This document shows positions 25,516 through 34,387 of a stretch of 64,000 nt of DNA, in pieces. The position numbers were made by a program, and so were the translations under genes. Every line of letters starts with the position of its first letter. The stretch's first letter is position 1. The stretch comes from Eggerthella lenta DSM 2243 (GTDB lineage: Bacteria > Actinomycetota > Coriobacteriia > Coriobacteriales > Eggerthellaceae): contig NC_013204.1 of the NCBI RefSeq assembly GCF_000024265.1, forward strand, positions 1,848,180 through 1,912,179, written 5' to 3'. The notes under the pieces are model-generated. The model saw only the letters and a program-made list of their open reading frames with translations, ran no database searches and was not told where the DNA came from.

Positions 25516-27816
25516 ATGGCCGCCCGGACGCCCAGAAAAGCGAACGCGAGCCGCACCGGACGACCCGATCCTGCTCGCCGAGCGCCATCTGCGCGCGAGA
25601 TGCGCGAGCGCGCCCCCCAGCGTCCCGCCGCCTCCGCGCCGCGGCGCGCTCCGACGACGCCGCCCCGCCGCGGCGGGACGAACGCGGGCAAGGGGTCGCG
25701 GCAGACTCGTTCTTCCGCGCAACGGCCGCGCGGTTCCCGTTCCTACAACACGCCCGCCGTCTGGACGAAGGAGGCGCCACGCTCGAATCTCGCAGGAGGA
25801 GCCGCGCGCCGAGCGCTCGGCGCAGTCGGCGGCGTGCTGCTGTCCTTGCTCGCCCTGGTCGGCAAGGGGCTTGCGACGTTGTTCCGCGCGCTCGCGGCTC
25901 TCGTGGCGCGCAGCCGCATCGCGCTCGCCGTGGTCTTCGTGTGCGCGGCGCTGCTCGTCTTCGGCGTTGCGGACTTCGCCGTAAACGCGAACAAAGCTTA
26001 CCCCGGCGTGCGGGTGGGGCAGATCGACGCCGCCGGAAAGACGGCCGACGAGCTGGCCGCCCTCATCGACGAGGTCTACGGCGCGCGCCTGGCCCAAGGC
26101 AGCGTGACCATCTACGCGAACGACGAAGCGGAGGCGCGCATCGCCGACGAGACGGCCGCCGCGCAGGACGCGGCGCTTGCCGAGCAGCTGGCGTTGGAGG
26201 AGGCGCGCGCCAACAAGCTTGCTTGGACGGCCGACGCGGCCTCGCTCGAGGCGCGCGTTCCTTCCGATGAGCTGGCCGCCGAGGCGCTCGCCGTGGGTCG
26301 CGAGGACGGCGGCATCCTGGCGCGTCTCGCTGCGTTGGCGACGGGCCGCGAGCTGAAGCCTCGCGCCGCGTATGCGGAGACGGCGGTGGAGTCGCTGGCT
26401 TCCGACATCGACGCGGCCATCGGCGACCCGCGCGTCGACTACGGGATCGTCGTGGAGGACGGCACGGCTTCGGTCACCGAAGGCCATGACGGCTTCATGG
26501 TGAATCGCGACGAGCTCAGGCGGACGCTCGACGAGCTGCTGCTCGGTCAGGAGGACGGTAGCAGGTCGTTCGTCGCCCGAGCCGAGCATGCGCCTTTGCG
26601 CATCGACGAGTCCGCCGCGCAGGATGCATGCGACGCTGTGAACGCGGCCATTGCCGACGGGGCGCGGTTCACGTACGAAGGCGCCGCTTGGAGCGCGTCG
26701 GCTTCGGACGTCGGCAGCTGGGTGTCCACGCGCATCGACGGGTCGTCTCTCGCGGCGTTCGTCGACGCCGCCAAGGCGAAGCCTGCGCTGCTGGCGCATG
26801 TCGCCGAGGTGGGCAAAGGGGATCCCGTGCACGTGTCGTTCGAGGTCGCAGACGACGATGTGATCGTCCGCACCGATGGCGAGGGCGCCATTCCGCTAGT
26901 CGCGGAAGCTACGGGGCTGTTGGATGCCGCGCTGTTCGGCGATGACGGCAAAGCGCGTACCGGCGTGGGAGCGGGCGCGCCGGTCGAAGTGGCCATCGGC
27001 TCCGGTCCCGCACCTGAGGCGATGCCGTTCGACGAGGCGATGGATCTCGGGGTGATCGGCGCCATCGCCTCCTACACCACCGAGTACGCCACAGGCCCCG
27101 GCACCGAGGCGCGCAACCACAACATCGCGCTCGTGTCCCAGTACCTCAGCGACTCCGTGGCGAAGCCCGGCGACAGCTGGTCGTTCAACGGGACGGCGGG
27201 GGATTGCAGCACCGAGGAGCGCGGCTTCAAGGGCGCGGGCGCCATCGTGGACGGCGAGTACGACGACGCCATCGGCGGGGGCATCTGCCAGGTGGCCACC
27301 ACCGTGTTCAACGCCGTGTACGATGCAGGATTCCCCGTGCTCACGAGGCACAACCACTCGCTTTACATCGCCAGCTACCCCACGGGGCGCGATGCGGCGG
27401 TCAGCTGGCCCGATCTTGACTTCGTATGGCAAAACGATTCCGCTAGCGATGTTTTGGTGCGTCTTTCTTGTGTGGACGGGTCCGTAACGGCTACACTATA
27501 CGGAGTCGACCCCGGATACAAGGTGTCCACGACGACGGGCGACTGGGGCGAAGGCCGGAAGTACGAGACGAGGACGACGATCGACGATACGCTCGCGCCG
27601 AACGCGAGCTACGTCAAGACGCGCGGAACCGATGGGCGCACCATCACCATTATCCGTACGGTCAAGGACGAATCCGGCGAGGTTCTGCACGAAGATCCGT
27701 TCAGCTCCGTGTACGATCCGGTAACGGAGGTCGTCGTCGAGGGTCCCAAAGTCGCGGGCGACGGAAAAAGCGACGCTGCGACGGAGGGTTCTTCATCCAA
27801 CGTCACGAGCAATTGA
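25516..27816 (+). CDS. VanW family protein with peptidoglycan-binding-like domains
   Basis: A 766-residue cell-envelope protein. The first 95 residues are very rich in Arg, Pro and Ala and likely cytosolic; hydrophobic segments lie at about 100-125 and 134-156. Then come two PG_binding_4-like regions (ANKAYPGVRVGQIDAAGKT and HDGFMVNRDELRRTLDELL) and a VanW domain at about 520-660 containing GGGICQVATTVFNA and NHSLYIASYP. VanW proteins occur widely and are not by themselves a glycopeptide-resistance marker. The tail is polar. The ATG is 4 bases after the phosphatidyltransferase stop. Confidence 0.86.
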   Translation: MAARTPRKANASRTGRPDPARRAPSAREMRERAPQRPAASAPRRAPTTPPRRGGTNAGKGSRQTRSSAQRPRGSRSYNTPAVWTKEAPRSNLAGGAARRALGAVGGVLLSLLALVGKGLATLFRALAALVARSRIALAVVFVCAALLVFGVADFAVNANKAYPGVRVGQIDAAGKTADELAALIDEVYGARLAQGSVTIYANDEAEARIADETAAAQDAALAEQLALEEARANKLAWTADAASLEARVPSDELAAEALAVGREDGGILARLAALATGRELKPRAAYAETAVESLASDIDAAIGDPRVDYGIVVEDGTASVTEGHDGFMVNRDELRRTLDELLLGQEDGSRSFVARAEHAPLRIDESAAQDACDAVNAAIADGARFTYEGAAWSASASDVGSWVSTRIDGSSLAAFVDAAKAKPALLAHVAEVGKGDPVHVSFEVADDDVIVRTDGEGAIPLVAEATGLLDAALFGDDGKARTGVGAGAPVEVAIGSGPAPEAMPFDEAMDLGVIGAIASYTTEYATGPGTEARNHNIALVSQYLSDSVAKPGDSWSFNGTAGDCSTEERGFKGAGAIVDGEYDDAIGGGICQVATTVFNAVYDAGFPVLTRHNHSLYIASYPTGRDAAVSWPDLDFVWQNDSASDVLVRLSCVDGSVTATLYGVDPGYKVSTTTGDWGEGRKYETRTTIDDTLAPNASYVKTRGTDGRTITIIRTVKDESGEVLHEDPFSSVYDPVTEVVVEGPKVAGDGKSDAATEGSSSNVTSN

Positions 27817-27832
27817 GAGGTGAGCATCCAAG

Positions 27833-29143
27833 GTGTACTATCAGCCAGACATCGAGACCATGCCCGTAGAGCAGCTGCGCGACCTGCAGCTGGAGCGCAT
27901 GAAGAAGACCGTGCAGCACTCCTATGACAACGTGGCGTTCTACCAGCGATCGTTCAAGGAGGCCGGCGTCGAGCCGGGCGACCTCAAGACCCTCGAGGAC
28001 CTGCCGAAGTTCCCGTTCGTCGTGAAACAGGACATGCGCGACGCCTACCCGTTCGGGCTGTTCGCCGTGCCGCAGAAGGACGTGGCGCGCATCCACGCGT
28101 CGTCGGGCACGACGGGCCAGGCCACCGTAGTGGGGCATACCGCGAACGACCTCAAGAACTGGGGCGACTGCTTCGCGCGCGGCATCCATATGGTGAACGG
28201 CAACGAGGACTCCACCATCCAGGTGTCTTACGGCTACGGCCTGTTCACGGGCGGCTTGGGCGCGCACTACGGCGGCGAGGCCGCGGGCTGCACGGTCATC
28301 CCCACCTCCTCGGGAAACACGAAGCGCCAGATCCAGATGATGAAGGACCTGGGCACCGATATTCTCGCTTGCACGCCCTCCTATGCGCTGCTCATCGCCG
28401 ACACCGCCATCGAGATGGGATACGACCCGGCGGTCGACTTCAAGATCTCGGCCGGCATCTTCGGCGCTGAGCCCGCCTCCGAAAGCATGCGCGAGGACAT
28501 CCGCAAGAAGCTGGGCATCCAGTACTGCGACGTGTACGGTCTGTCCGAAGTCATGGGCCCGGGCGTGGCCATGGAGTGCGCGGAGTCGCACGGCCTGCAT
28601 GTGGCGGAGGATCATTTCTACGCCGAGATCGTGGATCCCGATACGCTCAAGCCCCTGCCCGACGGCGAGTACGGCGAGCTCGTGTTCACCACGCTCACGC
28701 GCGAGTGCTGCCCGCTCGTGCGCTACCGCACCCGCGACGTCACGCGCATCATCCCCGAGGAGTGCGCGTGCGGACGCACCCACCGCAAGATCGACCGCAT
28801 CGTGGGGCGCACCGACGACATGCTCATCCTGCGCGGCGTGAACGTGTTCCCGTCCCAGATCGAGCAGGTCATCGTCAGCTTCCCGGAGATCGCGGCGCAG
28901 TACCAGATCATCCTCACCTCGAAGGGCCCGCTCGACCACGTCGAGCTGGACGTGGAGACGGTGCCCGAATTCCCGTTCGACGAGATCCGCAAGCTCCAGG
29001 ACCTCAAACGCCGCTTGGCCGCCGAGCTCAAGAGCAACCTGCAGATCGCCGTGGACATCAAGATCGTGGAGCCGAAGACCATCGAGCGCAGCGAGGGCAA
29101 GGCGAAGCGCATCATCGACCTGAGAGAAGGGAAGAAGGCATGA
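27833..29143 (+). CDS. paaK: Phenylacetate-CoA ligase family enzyme (first copy)
   Basis: An AMP-forming ligase of 436 residues that joins aryl-acetate to CoA, or runs in reverse to give ATP from aryl-acetyl-CoA. Motifs: SSGTTGQ (phosphate loop), YGLSEVMGPGVAMEC and RTDDMLILRGVNVFPSQIE with the C-terminal AMP-binding domain ending EGKAKRI. GTG start with GGTGAG eight bases upstream. The stop overlaps an ACT-domain gene, the same pairing as at 33953-35757, though in the other order. Its true acyl substrate cannot be told; aromatic acetate is likely because of the iorAB genes 2.4 kb on. Confidence 0.9.
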   Translation: MYYQPDIETMPVEQLRDLQLERMKKTVQHSYDNVAFYQRSFKEAGVEPGDLKTLEDLPKFPFVVKQDMRDAYPFGLFAVPQKDVARIHASSGTTGQATVVGHTANDLKNWGDCFARGIHMVNGNEDSTIQVSYGYGLFTGGLGAHYGGEAAGCTVIPTSSGNTKRQIQMMKDLGTDILACTPSYALLIADTAIEMGYDPAVDFKISAGIFGAEPASESMREDIRKKLGIQYCDVYGLSEVMGPGVAMECAESHGLHVAEDHFYAEIVDPDTLKPLPDGEYGELVFTTLTRECCPLVRYRTRDVTRIIPEECACGRTHRKIDRIVGRTDDMLILRGVNVFPSQIEQVIVSFPEIAAQYQIILTSKGPLDHVELDVETVPEFPFDEIRKLQDLKRRLAAELKSNLQIAVDIKIVEPKTIERSEGKAKRIIDLREGKKA

Positions 29144-29568
29144 TTTCGCAGCTGACCGTTTTCCTCGAGAACGAGAAGGGCCGCCTCGCGGCCGCCTGCC
29201 GCGCCGTGTCCGACGCGGGCATCAACATGCACGCGCTGAACCTGGCGGACACGTCGGACTTCGGCGTGGTGCGCATGCTGACCGACACGCCCGAGGCCGC
29301 AGCCGAAGCGCTGCGCGAGCAGGGCTACCGCGCCACCGTCACCCCGGTGCTGGCCGTGCGCGTTCCCAACGTGCCGGGCGGCCTGGCGAAGCTCCTCGAG
29401 TTCATGGACGAGCAGGACGCCAACGTCGAGTACGGCTACTGCTTCTCGGTGAACGAGGACTACGCCGTCGACGTGCTCAAGGCCGACGGTTCGGACGACC
29501 TGGAGCAGAAGCTGACCGATGCCGGTTTCGAGCCGGTGCGACCGGAGGACATCTACCGCATTGACTAA
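29140..29568 (+). CDS. Tandem ACT-domain amino-acid-binding protein
   Basis: A 142-residue protein of two ACT domains (about 1-70: ISQLTVFLENEKGRLAAACRAVSDAGINMHAL; 71-142: VRVPNVPGGLAKLLEFMDEQDANVEYGY). ACT domains bind amino acids to control enzymes. No enzyme domain is attached, so it is likely a stand-alone sensor for the ligase gene it overlaps (ATGA). A second copy accompanies the second paaK. Amino acid unknown, aromatic ones are the guess. Confidence 0.88.
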   Translation: MISQLTVFLENEKGRLAAACRAVSDAGINMHALNLADTSDFGVVRMLTDTPEAAAEALREQGYRATVTPVLAVRVPNVPGGLAKLLEFMDEQDANVEYGYCFSVNEDYAVDVLKADGSDDLEQKLTDAGFEPVRPEDIYRID

Positions 29569-30964
29569 CTTCTTCGAGCATATCGCATCCGTCGGGCGAG
29601 CGCGCCTTCTAGCATGCGCGCTCGCCTGCGCGCTGGCGCTTTCGGGCGCCGCTTGGACGGCACCCGCCTTCGCCGACGTGCGCAAAGCAGACGTCGTATA
29701 CGGCCAAACGGTCGATGCACGCGGCCTGGCCGTGGCGCAGTGCCCCAGCATCGACGCCGAGTACGCCATGGTCATGGGGGCCGACGGCACCGTGTACTTC
29801 GAACGCAACGCCCAAAGCCCCACGCAGATCGCGTCCATCACGAAGATCATGACCGGCGTGGTTGCCCTCGATGCCGTGGAGGACGGGCTCCTGTCGCTCG
29901 ATTCGCCCGTCACGGTTTCCGCCGCCGCCGCCGCGGTAGGCGAGTCGTCGGCGGGCTTGCAAGAGGGCGACGTCATGAATCTCGATGCGGCGCTCAAGGC
30001 GCTGCTCGTGCCTTCGGGCAACGATGCCGCCGTGGCCATCGCCGAGACGATCGGTGCTCTCATGGAGCCGGGCACGTCCGATCCGGAAGCCGTGTTCGTG
30101 AACGCCATGAACGCCAAGGCTCAGGAGCTGGGCTGCACCGACACGGTGTACGACAACCCGCACGGGCTTGATTTCGACGCCTACGCGGGCGATTTGCACA
30201 GCACGGCGGCCGACGTGGCGAAAGTGGTGCAGTACGCCATGACCAACGACACGTTTCGCGCGGCTGTGGGCGGCGGGAGCACCACCATCCAGGTGACGCG
30301 CGCCGACGGCGCGAAGGCCGACATCTACCTTGAGACCACCGACGGGTTCTTCGACATCTACGAGTACGCCATAGGCGTGAAGACCGGCGTCACCCTGCTC
30401 GCCGGCCCGTCGTTCGCGGGCGCCGCCAACAAGGACGGCCGCGAGCTGTACGCCATCGTCATCAACTCGTCCTCCGAGGCGCAGCGTTTCAAAGACGCCG
30501 AGAGCCTCTGCGAATGGGTGTACCAGCACGAGATATCCTACCAGCTTGCGAACAGCCCCGAAACCGCCACGATGAACGGCACCGAGGTGCCGGTGGTGGC
30601 TGAGGTGGCCCATTCCGGCTGGATCGACAAGACGGTGAAGGCGACGCTGCGCGACCCTGCGGCAGCCGTCACCATCTTCGACTTGAACGGCAACGTGAGC
30701 CAGTCGCTCGAGTTCGACGAGCTGGCGGGCAACGTGAAGGAAGGCGACAAGGTGGGCACGATCACCTTCAAGCAGCGCAACACCGTCATCGCCACGATGG
30801 ACCTCGTGGCATGCGAGGACGTCGACGCGCCCGACTTCTTCGAGGGCATGGGCGTGTGGTGGGACCGCCTGTTCCGCAGCTTCTCCGGAGGCCAGGAAGT
30901 GGCGCGTTCCATCACGCTCAACGAGACGCCGCTCGTCATCGACAAGACCGCGTCCGCAGCGTAG
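29561..30964 (+). CDS. D-alanyl-D-alanine carboxypeptidase (serine-type, S11)
   Basis: A low-molecular-weight penicillin-binding protein that trims D-Ala from peptidoglycan stem peptides outside the membrane. All three active-site motifs are present: S92-I-T-K95, S152-G-N154 and K274-T-G276. An N-terminal signal peptide ends near APAFA-DV (residue 38). A C-terminal beta-rich domain (about 360-440) follows, then an amphipathic end. The start is TTG at 29561, within the ACT gene's last codons and 11 bases after GGAGGAC. It lies inside a gene group devoted to aromatic acids, an odd neighbour. Confidence 0.9.
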   Translation: MTNFFEHIASVGRARLLACALACALALSGAAWTAPAFADVRKADVVYGQTVDARGLAVAQCPSIDAEYAMVMGADGTVYFERNAQSPTQIASITKIMTGVVALDAVEDGLLSLDSPVTVSAAAAAVGESSAGLQEGDVMNLDAALKALLVPSGNDAAVAIAETIGALMEPGTSDPEAVFVNAMNAKAQELGCTDTVYDNPHGLDFDAYAGDLHSTAADVAKVVQYAMTNDTFRAAVGGGSTTIQVTRADGAKADIYLETTDGFFDIYEYAIGVKTGVTLLAGPSFAGAANKDGRELYAIVINSSSEAQRFKDAESLCEWVYQHEISYQLANSPETATMNGTEVPVVAEVAHSGWIDKTVKATLRDPAAAVTIFDLNGNVSQSLEFDELAGNVKEGDKVGTITFKQRNTVIATMDLVACEDVDAPDFFEGMGVWWDRLFRSFSGGQEVARSITLNETPLVIDKTASAA

Positions 30965-30989
30965 CGCCGGACTGAAGAGAGGATACGCC

Positions 30990-31427
30990 ATGAGCATGTG
31001 CCCTGTTTGCAACAACCCCATCGATTCGCAGGCTCCGGTCTGCCCGCATTGCGGGTTCAAGCTGCTCGGATCCACCCAGCGTTTCGAGCCGGTGTCGTTC
31101 GGCGACGATGCACTGCCCGTCGCGGCCGCCCCCCAGGCCGCTGCCGCCCTCCACGTGGTGCGCGGCCCGCAGACCGGGGTCACCTACCAACTGGGCGATC
31201 AGGCGCTCACCATCGGGCGCAGCCCGCAGTGCGACCTGTTCCTCAACGATATGACCGTGTCGCGCGAGCACGCTTCGGTCGAGCCTGCGGACGGCGGCTA
31301 CGTCATCCGCGACGCCAACTCGTTCAACGGCGTATGGGTGAACAACGAAAGCGTGGAAACGCGCCGGCTCGTCTCGGGAGACGTCATCCAGATCGGCGCC
31401 TTCTGCCTGGTCTACAAGGAGGAGTAG
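30990..31427 (+). CDS. Zinc-ribbon plus FHA-domain protein
   Basis: A 145-residue cytosolic protein. The N-terminal zinc ribbon has C4-x2-C7 and C18-x2-C21 (CPVCNNP, CPHCGF). Residues about 55-145 form a forkhead-associated domain with the usual blocks LTIGRSPQCDLFLNDMTVSREHASVE, a phosphothreonine reader. No kinase gene is nearby, so the partner is unknown. AGAGAGGA stands upstream of the ATG, 25 bases after the carboxypeptidase gene. Confidence 0.9.
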   Translation: MSMCPVCNNPIDSQAPVCPHCGFKLLGSTQRFEPVSFGDDALPVAAAPQAAAALHVVRGPQTGVTYQLGDQALTIGRSPQCDLFLNDMTVSREHASVEPADGGYVIRDANSFNGVWVNNESVETRRLVSGDVIQIGAFCLVYKEE

Positions 31428-31548
31428 ACGCGATCTCGCGTGTCGACAGGCGCGCTTCGCACTGCACCCAGGATGGCAACATGCGCAAAACGCGCGCCGT
31501 TCGGCTCGGTTTTGGACGTTTGACCGGGGCGGGCGGTGCGCGTTGCCG

Positions 31549-31554
31549 TATAAT
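31549..31554 (+). promoter_or_regulatory. perfect -10 box before iorA
   Basis: TATAAT at 31549-31554, 35 bases before the ATG. The nearest TTGACC (31520-31525) is 23 bases away, too far for a normal spacer, so an activator may be needed. Confidence 0.4.
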
Positions 31555-31589
31555 TCCCCAGTGGGTTTATCACACGGAAGGGTTCGCTC

Positions 31590-33341
31590 ATGGAATTGAT
31601 GTCAGGCAACGAGGCAATAGCCCAGGGGGCATGGGAGGCCGGCGCGCGCATCGGCGTGGCCTATCCCGGCACGCCGTCGACGGAGACGCTCGAGGCGTTC
31701 GCGAAGAAGGACGGCGTGTACGCCGAATGGTGCGTCAACGAGAAGGTGGCCGTCGAGGTGGGCATCGGGGCGTCGGTCGCCGGCGCGCGCGTGCTGTCCA
31801 CGATGAAGCACGTCGGCGTGAACGTGGCGGCCGACCCGTTGTTCACTGCGGCATACGCGGGCGTGGGCGGCGGGCTCGTGGTGCTGGCTGCCGATGATCC
31901 GGGCATGTACTCGTCCCAAAACGAACAGGATTCCCACTGGTACGCACGCGCAGCCCACATCCCCATGCTCGACCCTGCCGATTCCGCCGAGGCTTTGCGC
32001 TTCACGCGCGAGGCGTACGACGTGTCCGAGCGCTTCGACGTGCCCGTCTTCATCCGTTCCACAGTGCGCGTGTCGCACACGAAAACGCCGGTGGAGCCCG
32101 GCGAGCGCACCGAGATCGCGCTCAAGCCCTACGAAAGCGATCCGGCGAAGTGGGTCATGATGCCCGCGTTCGCCAAGCCCCGCCGCAAGGTGCAGCTGGC
32201 GCGCATCGACGCGCTGCGCGCCTGGGCCGAGGAGTGCCCCTACAACGAGGTCGTGCGCAAGGGGAGCGCCGTGGGCGTGGTGTGCGCCGGCGCCGTCTAC
32301 CAGCACGTCGTGGAAGCGCTGCCCGACGCGTCCGTGTTCAAGCTGGGCCTCACCTGGCCGCTTCCGCAGCAGGCGCTGCGCGACTTCGCCGAGAGCGTGG
32401 ACGCGCTCTACGTGGTGGAGGAGGCTTCCGAGTACCTGGACGAGGGCGTGCGGGCGCTGGGCATCGAGGTTGCCGCGTTCGAGAGCCCGCTGCCGCGCGA
32501 CGGCGAACTGACCCCCGGCCTCATCAGAGCGGCGTTCGGCTTCGAGGAGCCTGCTCACGAGCCGTTGCCCGCCGGCCTTCCGGGCCGCCCGCCGGCGTTG
32601 TGCGCCGGGTGCCCGCACCGTCTCGTGTTCAAGGAGCTTTCCCGCATGAAGGCCGTCGTCACCGGCGACATCGGCTGCTACACTTTGGGCGCGCTGCCGC
32701 CGCTGTCCGCCATGGACACCACCATCGACATGGGCGCGTCGGTTTCCATGTCGCATGGCTTCGAGCTGGCTTGGGCGGGCACCGACCACCGTCCCGTCGT
32801 GGGCGTCATCGGCGACTCGACGTTCGCGCACTCGGGCCTGTCGGCGCTGATCTCCACCGTGTACAACCAAGGACGCGGAACCGTCTGCGTGCTGGACAAC
32901 CGCACCACGGCCATGACGGGTCGCCAGGGAAACCCCTTCAACGGCGAGACGCTGCAAGGCCGCCTCTCGCGCGAGCTCGACCTTGAGAGCGTCGTGCGCG
33001 CCATCGGCGTCGAGGACGTGCGCACCGTCGACCCGAACGACGCCAAAGCCGTTCGCCGCGCGCTCAAGGAGGCCGTGGCCTCGGAGGAGCTTTCCGTGCT
33101 CGTGTTCCGCAGCCCCTGCGTGCTGATCGACCGGCATCGCGAGCCCGCCTACGCGGTGACCGACGCCTGCACGGCATGCGGCGTGTGCTCGACTTTAGGC
33201 TGTCCGGCCATCGCGAAGGATCCGGCGAACGACCACGCGCTCATCGATGCCGCCCAGTGCATCGGATGCGGCCAGTGCGCCCAGTACTGCGCTTGGAACG
33301 CCATCGCGCAACCCGCTGGGGAGAAAGGAGGCGTCGCATGA
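31590..33341 (+). CDS. iorA: Indolepyruvate ferredoxin oxidoreductase, alpha subunit
   Basis: The thiamine-diphosphate subunit of an arylpyruvate:ferredoxin oxidoreductase: arylpyruvate + CoA + oxidised ferredoxin to aryl-acetyl-CoA + CO2 + reduced ferredoxin. The 583 residues start with the family block MSGNEAIAQGAWEAG and contain the TPP domain (DIGCYTLGALPPLSAMDTTIDMGAS, GDSTFAHSG). Two C-terminal [4Fe-4S] clusters are visible (CTACGVCSTLGCPAI and CIGCGQCAQYCAW). It is oxygen-sensitive by nature, in line with an anaerobe. iorB overlaps its stop. Confidence 0.95.
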   Translation: MELMSGNEAIAQGAWEAGARIGVAYPGTPSTETLEAFAKKDGVYAEWCVNEKVAVEVGIGASVAGARVLSTMKHVGVNVAADPLFTAAYAGVGGGLVVLAADDPGMYSSQNEQDSHWYARAAHIPMLDPADSAEALRFTREAYDVSERFDVPVFIRSTVRVSHTKTPVEPGERTEIALKPYESDPAKWVMMPAFAKPRRKVQLARIDALRAWAEECPYNEVVRKGSAVGVVCAGAVYQHVVEALPDASVFKLGLTWPLPQQALRDFAESVDALYVVEEASEYLDEGVRALGIEVAAFESPLPRDGELTPGLIRAAFGFEEPAHEPLPAGLPGRPPALCAGCPHRLVFKELSRMKAVVTGDIGCYTLGALPPLSAMDTTIDMGASVSMSHGFELAWAGTDHRPVVGVIGDSTFAHSGLSALISTVYNQGRGTVCVLDNRTTAMTGRQGNPFNGETLQGRLSRELDLESVVRAIGVEDVRTVDPNDAKAVRRALKEAVASEELSVLVFRSPCVLIDRHREPAYAVTDACTACGVCSTLGCPAIAKDPANDHALIDAAQCIGCGQCAQYCAWNAIAQPAGEKGGVA

Positions 33342-33949
33342 TGACCTCGAACGATACTGTCACCGTCCTTCTGTGCGGCGTGGGCGGCCAGGGCACCATC
33401 CTGGCGGCCGACCTCCTGGCCCATGCGGCGCTGGAATCCGGTTACGACGCGAAGGTGTCCGAGATCCACGGCATGTCGCAGCGCGGCGGCGCGGTGACCA
33501 CGGTCGTGCGCTTCGGGCGCGCGGGCGTGCAGTCCATGGTGTCCGACCCGGGATGCGCCGATTGCGTCGTCTCCTTCGAGACCACCGAGGCGTTGCGCAA
33601 CCTTCCCAACGTGCGCGAGGGCGGCTACCTTCTCGTTGCCGACGAGTCCATCCAGCCGCTTCCCGTGCTCATCGGGCGCGCTTCCATGCCCGAGCATGCG
33701 CGCGAGACGCTGGCCGCTGCGGGCGCCACGCTCATCCCGGCCGGAGACATCGCCGTCGGCGTGGGCGCGCCGAAGTCGGTGAACGTGGTGCTGCTCGGGG
33801 CGTTGGCGACCCGCCTCGACTTCTCGCAAAAGGCATGGGAGCGCGTCGTCGCGCGCCGCGTGCCTCCCAAGACCGTCGATGCCAACTTGGCAGCGTTTCG
33901 CGCGGGCCTCGCGTTCGCTCGCGAGGCTGCGGGCGGGGAAGGGGCTTAA
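33338..33949 (+). CDS. iorB: Indolepyruvate ferredoxin oxidoreductase, beta subunit
   Basis: The 203-residue gamma-like subunit that completes IorAB. It starts with VTVLLCGVGGQGTILAADLLAHAA and has EIHGMSQRGGAV, both standard for the family. GAAAGGAGG precedes the ATG at 33338, which overlaps the iorA stop (ATGA); a second ATG follows directly. Expected to work as an alpha2-beta2 complex in the cytosol. Confidence 0.95.
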   Translation: MMTSNDTVTVLLCGVGGQGTILAADLLAHAALESGYDAKVSEIHGMSQRGGAVTTVVRFGRAGVQSMVSDPGCADCVVSFETTEALRNLPNVREGGYLLVADESIQPLPVLIGRASMPEHARETLAAAGATLIPAGDIAVGVGAPKSVNVVLLGALATRLDFSQKAWERVVARRVPPKTVDANLAAFRAGLAFAREAAGGEGA

Positions 33950-33952
33950 GGC

Positions 33953-34387
33953 GTGAGCGTTCAACAGATCAGCGTATTCTTGGAAAGCCGCCCCGGGCAC
34001 TTGCGCCGCGTGCTCGATGCGTTCGAGGACGCGCATGTCAGCGTGCGCGGTTACAGCGCCTCCGACACGGGGGACTACGGCATCGTGCGCTTCATCGTGG
34101 ATGCGCCCGACAAGGCGCTCGCCGTGCTGCAGGATATGGGCGCGGCGGCCACGCAGACCGACGTCCTGTGCGCGCGTCTCGACGACGTGCCTGGCGAGCT
34201 GGCGCGCGTCATGGGCATCATGGCCGACTGCGGCATCAACGTGACGTACAGCTATTCGCTCATCTCCACCTACATCGCGCTGTCCGTCAAGGACATCGCG
34301 CGCGCCGAGAAGCTGTTGGCGGCTCAGCCCGTCGAGCTCATCGGGCAGGACGACCTCGCCCGCCCCGTCGCGCCGGAAAGCCGGTGA
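33953..34387 (+). CDS. Tandem ACT-domain amino-acid-binding protein (second copy)
   Basis: A 144-residue, two-ACT protein (SVQQISVFLESRPGHLRRVLDAFEDAHVSVRGY and CARLDDVPGELARVMGIMADCGINVTYSY). It resembles the ACT protein at 29140 in build and again pairs with a paaK gene, here just upstream of it. GTG start, 3 bases after iorB. Probably senses an aromatic amino acid or its product (inference). Confidence 0.88.
   Translation: MSVQQISVFLESRPGHLRRVLDAFEDAHVSVRGYSASDTGDYGIVRFIVDAPDKALAVLQDMGAAATQTDVLCARLDDVPGELARVMGIMADCGINVTYSYSLISTYIALSVKDIARAEKLLAAQPVELIGQDDLARPVAPESR

Noticed and set aside
25516-27816. Vancomycin-resistance determinant because of the VanW domain
   Set aside because: No vanA/B/D-type ligase, vanH, vanX or two-component genes nearby; VanW proteins are common in susceptible Gram-positives.
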